Of a stretch of DNA of 64,000 nt, positions 1 to 9,000 are shown piece after piece. The DNA is from Prorocentrum cordatum (lineage: Eukaryota; Sar; Dinophyceae; Prorocentrales; Prorocentraceae), in the NCBI GenBank assembly GCA_963575745.1, contig CAUYUJ010016881.1:120723-184722 (forward strand), read 5' to 3'. The position numbers and the translations under genes are program-made. Positions within the stretch are counted from its first letter, which is position 1. Each line of letters starts with the position of its first letter. The notes beneath the pieces were generated by a model, which saw nothing but the letters and a program-made list of their open reading frames with translations, was not told where the DNA came from and made no database searches.

Positions 1-295
1 GAGCGCTGGAGGCTCGAAAAGTCGAGGACCCAGAAACATTGAAAAATCAAGGAGGACATCTGGGAATCAGGATCTGTGGCATGGGCAGCCTACCGCTGAT
101 AAACAATCGGGTCCCGGCGCCACGAGGAGACCGAGCATCGCAGCTTGTCCATCGCCCAAAGCATCTAAGTGCGCCCCCTTCGGGCACATGGGCCGTCAAC
201 AAAATCGGCCCAGGATGGAGAACCAGCGGTCAAAACCCCTGGGGGGGGCCCGGGTCGCTAAAAATCGTGACGTCAGAAGAGGCACCGCACCACAT
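1..295. other. Unassigned sequence
   Basis: Mixed-composition DNA with no recognisable coding motif, RNA gene or repeat. Open frames crossing it run straight into the adjacent TCC array and look accidental. Confidence 0.5.
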
Positions 296-655
296 CCTCC
301 GAGAGCTCCTCCTCCCTCATCCTCCTACTCCTGGTTGGCATCCTCCTGCTCCTCATCCTCCAACTCATCCTCCCTTATCCCTTCTCCCCCATCCCTCCTC
401 CCCTCTGCTCCCCCTTTTTCCTCCTCCTCATCCTCCTCCTCCTCCTCCTCCTCCTCCTCCTCCTCCTCCTCCTACGCCTCCTCCGCCTCCTCCTTGTCCC
501 TGCTTTCTCCTCCTTCCTTACTCCCCCCCTCCGGCCTCGGTCCTCCTCGTGCTCCTCCTCCTCCTCCTCCTCCTCCTCCTCCTCCTCCTCCTCCTCCTCC
601 TCCTCCTCCTTTACCTCCTCCTCCTCCTCCTCCTCCGCGTTCTCCTCCGCATACT
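296..655. repeat. TCC (pyrimidine) microsatellite
   Basis: Nearly pure CTC/TCC triplets with a few CTG and CGC interruptions. Poly-Pro, poly-Ser and poly-Leu frames over it result from the triplet period. Confidence 0.95.
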
Positions 656-1200
656 CGTTGGTTTCATCCTCTCCTCAGCCTCTCGTCGCCCACCTTTCCC
701 TCCTTTGACGTCGACGCGTTCTGGCACCCCCGACGGGTCCAAAACGGCCACAAGAGAAATCAGTGCACTCTGGGGCCCCCGGGAACCCCTCCCAACATGT
801 ATATATATACACACACAGACATATATAATGGGAGTTTCAAGCGCTGGGAAGTCCAAACTTGATCACGTCCGATTCCTCACTTTCCTACTGGCCCGCTTAC
901 TTCACTCAACATTGTGTGGCTATCGCCTCCCAGCTTGCTTATCGTTGCCTTCTCCTGTACTATGTTGTTTTCTGAGCCTTCGTCATGTCGGGCCGCTCTC
1001 TGGAGAGCTTTTGGAGGCGTGTTGGTCGGTCTCTTGGCGCGTCTTGGGGCCACCTTGTGCGTCTTGGAGCGGAGCTTCAACGAGTCGGATCCCTCCTGGG
1101 CCATCGCGGTGGTTTTTGGGCCCCTCCTGGCGCGACTTAGAGGGGGGCAAGTGCCCCGCCACCGGCATGGAGATCCAGAGTTTGCCCTTAGGGCCCCCTG
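656..1200. other. Unassigned; part resembles the GGCC..CTTGGG array
   Basis: Positions about 1000-1140 carry loosely repeated TCTTGG and GGGCC words like those in the large arrays at 9-14.9 kb. No coding motif is recognisable. A short TA/CA tract lies at about 797-830. Confidence 0.5.
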
Positions 1201-1204
1201 GCCT

Positions 1205-1995
1205 GCACCCCGGGTATACGTATATACGTATACATATGCATATGCATATCAGCAGATATATATATATATATATAGAGAGAGAGATCATATACGTACACCT
1301 GCATATGCGGATACATATGCAGATGCAGATGCATCTACATATATATATATATATATATATGTATACACACACAGCCATGAGCATATATGCGCATGCAAAT
1401 ACATATACCTAAACATAAACATGAGTAGACAAATAAACATATGCAAATACATAGGATATACATACACATACACATGCATGTACACATACAAATGCAAAGG
1501 CATACACATATACCTGCACCTATAAAAATACGAATGCCCGTGCATCAGCATGTACATATGAACACACAGACACGTACACATATACATATTCACGGATATG
1601 CATGTATACGTATACATGCGCCTGCATGTACAAATAGCACTGTGAATATACATGCACTTATGCATATATATATATATGTATATATACATGAATATGCATA
1701 TGTATAGCCATTTGCATGTACACAAACGCATACACCTACATGCGATATGTATATATATGCGTATACATATACTTATCAATCTGCATATACATATACGTAT
1801 ACACATACATCTCATATACATACACCACTGAAAGTACAGATATAGATGTGCATAAGCATACAAATAGATGTACGATAATACATATGCATACACCTATGCA
1901 TGGACATATACATATGCATGTAACTAGATGTATGCATGCATAGACATATACATGTACGTATTATACATATATATGTGTGTGCGTGCGTATGTCTG
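1205..1995. repeat. ATAC/CATA-rich low-complexity tract
   Basis: About 790 bp of alternating purine-pyrimidine words (ACATAT, ATGCAT, GTATAC) with pure TA runs near 1257-1275 and 1340-1362. Open frames are rich in Tyr, Ile, His and Met only because of composition. Confidence 0.95.
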
Positions 1996-2429
1996 ACTGC
2001 ATGTATACAAAAAGTATTGGGAACAATAATAATAGCCGTTTGTGCGGCCGGAGATCGTTCGAGCCGCGCCTCTCGACACAACGCAATTCATAGCAGGCAG
2101 CAAGAACTGAAACGTAGGCTTGGGGACACCATACCGGCAAGGGGGAGAATAAGGAATCTCTGGCGGCCGAAAGCGCTGCCACCCAGCCCCCAGAGAGAGG
2201 AAGTGGGGGAGGGGGGGGTCCTTGCTATTAGAGGCAAGAGAGGTATGCACACACACACCGATCCTGGGCCCAGGATGGGCCTGGCCAGGATCAGTGCACG
2301 TGCATACTTCTTTTCGCCCGAGCTGTATGGTTCTGGAGCTGAAATTACGGGGCCCGCTGGCCCACCCAGGGCCGCAAACCAGGTCACAAAGCTCCGCGCC
2401 CTCAGACCACCGACGTCACGATCGTTTGG
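1996..2429. other. Unassigned; contains a CCTGGGCCCAGG element
   Basis: Positions about 2262-2310 carry a CCTGGGCCCAGG palindrome followed by CTGGCCAGGATC. The same pair recurs near 57043, 57470 and 57550. No gene is recognised. Confidence 0.5.
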
Positions 2430-2530
2430 AGGAGGAGGAGGAGGAGGAGGAGGAGGAAGAGGAGGAGTGGAGGAGGGGGAGGAGGAGGAGGAGGAGGAGG
2501 AGGAGGAGGAGGAGGAGGAGGAGAGGAGGA
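2430..2530. repeat. GGA microsatellite
   Basis: GAG/GGA triplets on the + strand. It faces a TCC array starting about 215 bp downstream, so the pair could form a long imperfect inverted repeat. Confidence 0.95.
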
Positions 2531-2744
2531 GTTGTATTATGCTTACTGAAGGGTGGCTTCGAGGCACAGCGCGGGGCTGCATTCGCGCCCCCCGCGGGCG
2601 GCCCAGCAGGAAATGCGGGGCGACCCCGCCCGCCGCTGGCCAGCGGCCGGCGGCCGCCCCAGCCGGCGTGCAGAGGGGCGGCCGAGTGCAGAGGGGCCCA
2701 GGCAGGCGCCCCCCCCCCCAAAAAAAACGGCACAAATCCCAGCA

Positions 2745-2955
2745 CACCTCACCTCCTCCTCCTCTTCCTCCTCCTCCTCTCCTCCTCCTCCTCCTCCTCC
2801 TCCCCTCCTCCTCCTCCTCCTCCTTTCCCCTCCTCCTCCTCCGCCTCTCCTCCGCCCTCCTCCTCCTCCCCCTCCCCCTCCTCCTCCGTCTCCTCCTCGG
2901 CCCTCCTCTTCCCTCCTCCTCCTCCTCCCTCCTTCTCCCTCCTCCCCCCCCCCCG
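2745..2955. repeat. TCC microsatellite
   Basis: CTC/TCC triplets with CGC interruptions, ending in a run of C. A C run followed by an A run lies just before it, at about 2710-2727. Confidence 0.95.
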
Positions 2956-3160
2956 TTTTGCAGAGGGCCTCCCACACTCTCTGGTGGGCGGCCTCTTTGT
3001 GGTGCTCGTGCCAAGGTGCCTCTCCTGACACTGGACAGGCTCGCTCCGCGGATCGCAGAGCAACTGCTCGCAAGTGGCCTAGCAGCCTGGATCCGCCTCA
3101 ATGGATGCACGATCCATGGCATCGAAGCGAACGTGTTTTTCCGGCCGCTTGCAAGTAGGC

Positions 3161-3317
3161 TGAGGCCGGGCATGTCCCCCTGCAGGCGGATCTGCGACGA
3201 AAAATGAAGTTGCCAACAAAAACTCAACAATAGTCAAACACAACAAATCAAATCATCCCCTGACTAGTTTTATCTGTTTCTGCATCTTCCCCCGGTAGAG
3301 GCACACGCCCGACGTAA
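3161..3317. mobile_element. Family-1 MITE, copy A
   Basis: A 157-bp foldback element. The left end reads TGAGGCCGGGCATGTCC and the right end is an imperfect complement ending GCCCGACGTAA. Flanks AAGTAGGC and CAGTGGGC match at 6 of 8 positions, consistent with an aged 8-bp target duplication. It is one of six copies in this window. Confidence 0.75.
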
Positions 3318-3463
3318 CAGTGGGCACACGGCGAGCAGTGGAGCGCGCTCGGTGCCGCCATGCCCCTCCCCACAGGATGGTACGGCAGGCGGCGCTGCCC
3401 GCCGCCAGCCGGCGAGCGGTGCCCGGCCCTGGCGGCGGGCACCCCAGAGTCTGGGGCCCAGAC

Positions 3464-3623
3464 TTCGGTCGGGCATGTCCCCCTCCAGGCGGATTTTGGA
3501 GGAAAAATTAAACATAGTCAAAAGATACTCCGAAAGGGTCAAAAAGTAGCCGAAGAGTCGTCCCCAGAGCACGTTTGGACTATTGTTGAATGTCCCTCCT
3601 GTAGAGGGACAAGCCCGACATAA
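3464..3623. mobile_element. Family-1 MITE, copy B
   Basis: A 160-bp element with ends TTCGGTCGGGCATGTCC and GGACAAGCCCGACATAA. Flanks GCCCAGAC and CCCCAAAC match at 6 of 8. The AT-rich interior carries GTCCCCAGA and ATTGTTGAATG words shared with the other copies. Confidence 0.8.
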
Positions 3624-3813
3624 CCCCAAACCCGGCGTCGACCCCCAGAGGTCCGGGGACCCCTTCCCCGGGACCGGTCATTCATCTCGAATCGTTTTTT
3701 TGGACGGTCCCAGGGCCCAGTGAGGGCCCCCAGAGGCCGAAGTTAGCGAAAAACCGCCCGTCCCGATTTCTGCACAACGCCGGGGGGTCTGGGACGGGGG
3801 CGGGCCCAGGGAC

Positions 3814-3922
3814 GGGTCCTCGCCGTGGATGGTCTTGTTCAGGGTGTCGAACGCCGACACGTCGCACCAGCCTGCGCCGTAGCGAATGAAGAACAGCTGC
3901 TCGGGGGAGTACTTTTCCAGAC
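3814..3922 (-). CDS. M13 (neprilysin-like) peptidase, C-terminal-side exon
   Basis: The minus strand encodes (G)LEKYSPEQLFFIRYGAGWC followed by about 17 residues ending HGEDP. This is the PGL..yTPEQLFF..yg..WC block that lies after the GENIAD motif in family M13 zinc metallopeptidases. The exon joins the upstream exon ending at 6481 through a GC-AG intron of about 2.6 kb: CTCAAGG|GC at 6480-6479 and CCGAG|GT at 3923/3922, giving RLKGLEKYSPEQ in frame. A GT donor is possible at 3813, just after EDP, where the family normally reads DPHSP. The last exon, with the conserved C-terminal Cys and Trp, was not found between 1 and 3813 and may lie outside the window. Domain identity is strong; the 3' boundary is inferred. 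Confidence 0.8.
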
Positions 3923-4583
3923 CTCGGCGCCCAGGTCTGGTGGCGGGGGCCGCTCGCGCGCCGCCCGATCTCGCGCGAGCGGGGCGGGCGCCGGACCACG
4001 CCTTTCGAGCGCCGCGCCCGCGCCTCGGCGCCCAGTGGGGCCAATCGCGCGCCATCTGGAGAAACCGCAAGACACAGGGACCGCTGCAGCCAACCCAGAT
4101 CCGAAGGACGCACGATGAGGACGCCAGGGCCTTGGACGCCCAGCTCGAAGCTTTTCGAGCGGGGCGCGGCCAACGAAAGCGGCCAAGGATGGACCGAGGA
4201 GGCAAGGATGCAAGGCTGCCCTTGGGAAGGTTGCCCATCCTTCCCGTGCGGGTTGACTGCACTCCCAGAACCTCCCCTGCAGTGCGATCTGACCAGAATC
4301 CCGCCAGCCCTCTGGGCGACAGGCGGTCTAAGGAGATCTTTCTTTCCTCTTCCAACAGAACCCCTCTTCCCCTTTCGGAGAAGGGTTTATCACTGTTCCC
4401 TATTAATAAACACCCCCTCCCCCAGGCGACCGGGGGCCAACCCAGGTCCATGACGACACCCCCCCACCACCCCTTGTAAAAAAACAATACAAAACACACT
4501 CTGCCTCCAAATTCGGAACATGCGCAGCCAATCCGATGCGGCCCCCCCCCCACCATCCCTGTCAAAGAACAATACAGAATACA

Positions 4584-4675
4584 CTTGGCGGCGGCGGCGG
4601 CTGCGGCGGCTGCGGCGGCGGCGGCTGCGGCGGCTGCGGCGGCGGCTGCGGCGGCGGAGGCGGCGGCGGCGGCGG

Positions 4676-4711
<36 letters not shown>

Positions 4712-4753
4712 GGCGGCAGCGGCTGCGGCGGCGGCGGCGGTTTGGCAGCGGGG

Positions 4754-4800
<47 letters not shown>

Positions 4801-4802
4801 AT
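4584..4802. repeat. GGC microsatellite
   Basis: About 220 bp of GGC/GCT triplets. All frames give homopolymers (Ala, Gly, Arg). It lies inside the M13 intron. Confidence 0.95.
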
Positions 4803-5044
4803 TGGTCCTCAGTAGCTGCCAATCCAAAGACGACTGTTGAATATGCTGAGGCTCGGGCCCGACTCGGGTGCTGCGTATGTGTTGGGAGGGCGGGTGGGAG
4901 TGAGCGAGACGGCTTGCGGGCGGGGAGGGGGTCTTGACCCCTCCCCCTGGACCTGGACAGGGGGGGGCGCGAGGGTTAGAGCGCCGAAGATAGCCTAAGA
5001 TGGCTGCAAGAGGGCCTGCAAGATCGCTCAAGATAGCCCAACAT

Positions 5045-5640
5045 GGCTCAAGATAGCTAACAACATGCCTCCAAGAGGCCCCAAGAAAGCCACAAAGACG
5101 GATCTAAGTGCTTTTGGAGACCCCTCAAGACCTCCCCGAGAAACCAAAATCCTTCCGAAAACGTACGGAAAACGAATGATTTGGGCCTTTTCGCCTTTTC
5201 GCTTCCGATGCGCTTTTGAGGCCTCAATGTGGCCCCAAGATGGCTCAAGAGAGCTCCAAGACGGCCCCAAGAGCGCCCAAGATCGCCCCAAGAGGGCCCC
5301 AAGAGCGCCCCAAGAGGCTATTTCGATGGCACTAGAGGGGCGACGAAAATCTAGGACCCCCCCTCCTTTGATCGATGGTCACCTAGATAGCCCCAGGAGG
5401 CGCTCCATTGCTCCCAAGAGGGCCCCAAGAGAGCCTCGAGAGAGCCCTAAGAGGGCCCCATGAGGGCCCCAAGGCGCCCCAGAAGAGCCCCAAGAGAACC
5501 CCCAAGACCTCCCAAAGTGCCCCAAGAGGGCCCAAGATGCCCCAAAAGAGCCCCAAGAGGATCCCAAGACGCCCCCAAAAAGCCCCATAGCTCCAACAAG
5601 GCCTCCGATATTCCAAGATAGTCTCCAACATGGCTCAACA
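5045..5640. repeat. CCAAGAGGGCCC-type array
   Basis: Degenerate 9-12-bp words such as CCCCAAGAGGGC and AAGATGGC repeat throughout. This is the reverse complement of the array motif at 9-14.9 kb. An AT-richer core at about 5145-5205 (AAAATCCTTCCGAAAACG) interrupts it, as in the other arrays. Confidence 0.85.
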
Positions 5641-6480
5641 CGCTCCTCCCCCTCCTCTCTTTGACCGCTCTGCTTCACTATATGCGTCTCTGCTTTGCAT
5701 TTTCCGTCAGCTCTCGCGGGCAGGGCTTCTGAATGGGCTGGCGGGGATTCGCGAAGCGTAAACAATTTCGGAGCAAGTCCAGCGGTGACGACGAGGGCCT
5801 CCCAGGAGACCCCAAGGGGAAAATGAGGGGAAGGGTTGTAGTACAGCTACCTCTTCCTCCTCCGACGATTGGTCGCGCGCGCCTGGCGAGGCGGCTGGTC
5901 GCCGCGCTCGTCTCAAGCAGAGGGCAACCGCACCACCACCACCACGGCCACCATGCCTGGCCAGCACCGTCCTGGGCGGCCCTGGCACGGGGTACGCTCG
6001 AAGCCCGCGGGCGCCAGGCGGTCCACGACAGTCGGACGCCGGTCAGCAAGCGGTGGGGCTCGTCTGCACGTAACGAGTGGCCCTGGGCAAGAGTGGCCTG
6101 CGGTGCGCGGCTCCTGGCGGGCGCGGGGGAGCCACACCCACGGGCGCAGGCCGCTGATATCGCATCGCGCTCAGCGACCAGGGGGGGGGGCGATGATGAG
6201 CCCGCACCGAGGGTCGCTCCGACGAAGGGTCACTCTCACGCGTAGTCGGGGGGTGCACCGGGAGCGAAGGAGGGCACGAAGGCGACGAGGAAGCGAAAGC
6301 GAGGAGGGAAGAGGGAGGAGCCCGCTCAGGCCAGGAAGGCCGGCCTCGTGGCCGAGGCCAGGAGGGTCTGCAGGCCGTCCTCTCCTGCGGAGCGTCCTCG
6401 CGAGCGCGACCGCACGAGTTGCCCGAGCGGGGCGGGCTGTGATCGCCGGTCGCGCGGCGGACAGGCGCTGGGCTCTGGGC

Positions 6481-7163
6481 CCTTGAGCCTCGGCTCCTGG
6501 CCGTTGCGGGAGGCCCACGTCTTGTATGCCATGAAGGCCAGGCCGAGGCCACCCGAGTCGGCGATGTTCTCACCGAGGCACTTCTTGCCGTCGTCGAAGA
6601 CCTGTTGTCTCATGTCCGTCGAGCCATCTCCTCGGTCGCCGCGGATTGGCCAGCTGGAGTACTGCTTGATGAAGCACGCCTGTTGCTCGTGGAACTTCTT
6701 CTTGGCCGAGTCCGTCCACCAGTCAAGAACGTTACCCCAGGGGCCTCGCTGGGCGCCGTTGGAGTCGAAGCCGTGGGACAGCTCGTGACCATAGACGGCG
6801 CCCAGGAAACCGAAATTGAAAGACATGGGCCTCTTCTCATCGAACTGTGGCTTCTGGAGGAAGGCCGCAAAGCCGACAATGTCGTTCGCTTCCTGGTTGT
6901 ACACCATATTCATGACAGTCGGATCCAGCACCCACATGCTTTCCCAGTCCTTGGGGGAATCCACGCGAGCAACAGCCCGTTGAAGCATGTAGAACTTCGT
7001 ATGCCACACCATCTCGGCAAATTTCATACCGTTGTCGAAGGCAAGAGCGAAGCTGTAGAAATGCAGGAGGTTGGAGTTCTCGAAAAGCCATGAGGGCCAC
7101 CCGATCTTGACACGAATGTGCCTGAGCTTCAGCTTCGCCGCCTTCTTGGTCTCCGCGTCGATC
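6481..7163 (-). CDS. M13 (neprilysin-like) peptidase, catalytic exon
   Basis: This exon encodes the core of a neprilysin-type zinc endopeptidase. In order: a RIDAETKKAA..K segment (the family's W-x-D-x-x-T-K helix); NQEANDIVGFAAFLQKPQF (matching N..rN.I..PAgiLQpP.F); the zinc site in GHELSHGFDSNG (HExxH); a DWW..sakk.F..q..C block; and GENIADSGGLGLAF (ENIAD supplies the third zinc ligand and an Asp). All expected catalytic residues are present. The family's N-A-Y-Y motif before the NQEAN segment appears as NMVY. The 3' end is a GC donor (CTCAAGG|GC). The 5' end is set at CTTGAG|GATC because it restores W-R-I-D-A-E-T with the upstream exon, but the matching donor there is non-canonical. Reading continues past both ends into meaningless repeat-like sequence. 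Confidence 0.88.
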
Positions 7164-7364
7164 CTCAAGAGCGACGGGCATTTCCGTATCACACAGGCGT
7201 GCCCCTGCAGTCTGGACATCGAGGCGCGCTCCCGTTGACACGCGATGCCATAGGTACGCTCCGTCTGGGGCATCCGCGCAAAGGCGCCCTGCGTCCGTGG
7301 GGCCGCGCGCCCGAAGAGTCCCGGCCGCGAGGCGGCTGCTGCGGAGATGTTTCCCGCCCACGGT

Positions 7365-7518
7365 GTCTCCATGGCAGCTGGTCCAGGTTCGTGGAGAAGG
7401 CCTCGACGACCTGCCACGCAATCTCCTCTGCCTCGTTGCGCCCGTTCGCGGTCAGCACCTTCTCGGCGAACTTGCGGCCGATCAGCCAGGGGAACATGTC
7501 CTTGATTACGGCCGTGCA
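7365..7518 (-). CDS. M13 peptidase, N-terminal-side exon (partial gene)
   Basis: The minus strand reads CTAVIKDMFPWLIGRKFAEK followed by VLTANG and a helix ending NLDQLPW. This matches the M13 segment where a conserved Cys precedes the long helix leading to E-x-x-W-M-D. It is in a different frame from the catalytic exon, so an intron of about 200 bp or a frameshift separates them. The acceptor CCCCCCCCAG|TGC at 7519/7518 follows a C run and fits well. The 3' edge is uncertain: the nearest GT is at 7361, while joining at TGGAG|GATC gives the family-like WRID. Exons for the first several hundred residues, including any signal anchor, were not found before the gap at 8901. Confidence 0.7.
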
Positions 7519-7569
7519 CTGGGGGGGGCCCCCCTGAGGGGGCATGAACTTCCCATGGTTTGCCATGAG

Positions 7570-8160
7570 GCCAACAATCCGTCAACCCCTACTCGCCAGG
7601 GGGTGCAAGGCGGTTGGAATGGTTTGGCTATTCCCCACCCTGCTTCACACTTCTCCAGGGCTCCGTAAACTGGACGCGACCCCCAATGTGAAGCCTTATG
7701 TGATGATAGACAGACTGTAGACACGCAACAGACCATGCTGCAGAAGAGATGATGACTATAATGAGCTAGCTATGCACAACGAAATACGCTTGCAAATCGC
7801 ATACAAGTGTTACATGTTACGGTACTGCTTTGCTTCAATGCAACTTCGAAACAAATGCCTTTTTGATGAAATGCAGTGCACAGAGTTGCCTTGCTGTCCC
7901 TTGCGCCGAATCGTTTTGATATGCGTGGCAACCAGCGGAAACCAGATGCGTAGTGCACTGATTTGCTTCGCGTAGCACTTTGCTGCTCGGCTTCGCCCTG
8001 CATCTCTGCTCTTTGCGGCGCATTCGTCTGCTCTACCCTGCGTGTCACCGACCTGCTACGCTCCGCGTTGCACTGCACGCTCTGCAGTGCGCATCGCGCT
8101 GCTGCTCACAGTGGGAAGATTCCTCGAGGGACGATACGCAGGGGCTTAGACTGGAAGAAA
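7570..8160. other. Unassigned sequence
   Basis: Less GC-rich DNA with recurring TTGC, GCGTA and TGCAC words but no clear period. It lies upstream of the M13 exons and shows no M13 N-terminal motif. Confidence 0.45.
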
Positions 8161-8163
8161 ACG

Positions 8164-8335
8164 AGGACCATGACCAAGACTGCGCGCGGAAGCGTGGGTG
8201 TCGATCTTGGTCATCGTCCATCTTGGCCCTCGCCAACTCGTGGATCATCCTCGCGATTCGCGGCGGCCGGCGTGGGCCATGACCAAGATCGGCGTCGACA
8301 AGATCCCTGGACATTTTGGTCATGGTCAGCGTGTT
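8164..8335. repeat. Nested inverted repeat
   Basis: GACCATGACCAA near 8167 pairs with TTGGTCATGGTC near 8318. Inside this, CGATCTTGGTCAT near 8200 pairs with ATGACCAAGATCG near 8279. The result is a two-layer foldback of about 170 bp. Confidence 0.7.
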
Positions 8336-8489
8336 TCTTCCCTCAATGGGAGTGGGGGGCGGAAACTTCGGCGGTAACTCATGGGAGCCTCTCATATCAT
8401 CTTGTTGACCCTTGCGAATCGAAGCTAATCGACGCTAATCGACGCTGAATCGAAGCTCTTCGACGCTAATCGGCGCTGAATCCGCGCTA

Positions 8490-8900
8490 TCTCCGCCTCC
8501 TCGTCCTCGTCCTCCGCCTCCTCCTCCTCCGCATCCTCCTCCTTCTCGACCCTCGCTCCTCGCTCCTAGCTCCTCTCTCCTCTCTCCTCTCTCCTCTCTC
8601 CTCTCTCCTCTGTTCTCTCTCCTCTCTCCTCTCTCATATTTCCTCTCTCCTCTATCATCTTTCCTCTCTCCTCCTCCTCTCTCCTCTCCCCTCGCTACTC
8701 GTTCCTCTCTCCTCGCTCCTCTCTCCTCTCTCCACTCTCATAGTTCCTCCTCCTCCTCCTCCACCTCCTCCTCCTCACTCCTCCTCATCTTCCTCCTCCT
8801 CCGCCTCCTCCTCCTCCTCTTCCTCCTCCTCCTCCGCTTCCTCCTTCTACTCCTCCTCTTCGTCCTCCTCCTCCTCCTCCTCCTCCTCCTCCTCCTCCTC
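8490..8900. repeat. TCC/CTCTC microsatellite ending at the gap
   Basis: CTCCTCTCT hexamer-like repeats pass into pure CTC triplets that run directly into the N block. The assembly very probably broke on this repeat. Confidence 0.95.
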
Positions 8901-9000
8901 NNNNNNNNNNNNNNNNNNNNNNNNNNNNNNNNNNNNNNNNNNNNNNNNNNNNNNNNNNNNNNNNNNNNNNNNNNNNNNNNNNNNNNNNNNNNNNNNNNNN
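8901..9000. other. Assembly gap (100 N)
   Basis: Exactly 100 N, the usual placeholder for a gap of unknown size. Distances and continuity across this point are not reliable. Confidence 0.99.

Larger units (their letters stand above)
3923..6480 (-). other. Intron of the M13 peptidase gene (GC-AG)
   Basis: This 2.56-kb interval separates two exons that join in phase. It contains a long GGC array, an array of CCAAGAGGGCC words in reverse orientation to those at 9-14.9 kb, and unassigned GC-rich DNA at 5650-6480. GC donors are common in dinoflagellate introns. Confidence 0.65.

Noticed and set aside
877-1104. Possible small gene on the minus strand
   Set aside because: 75 codons without any recognised motif, overlapping array-like words; no splice or start context supports it.
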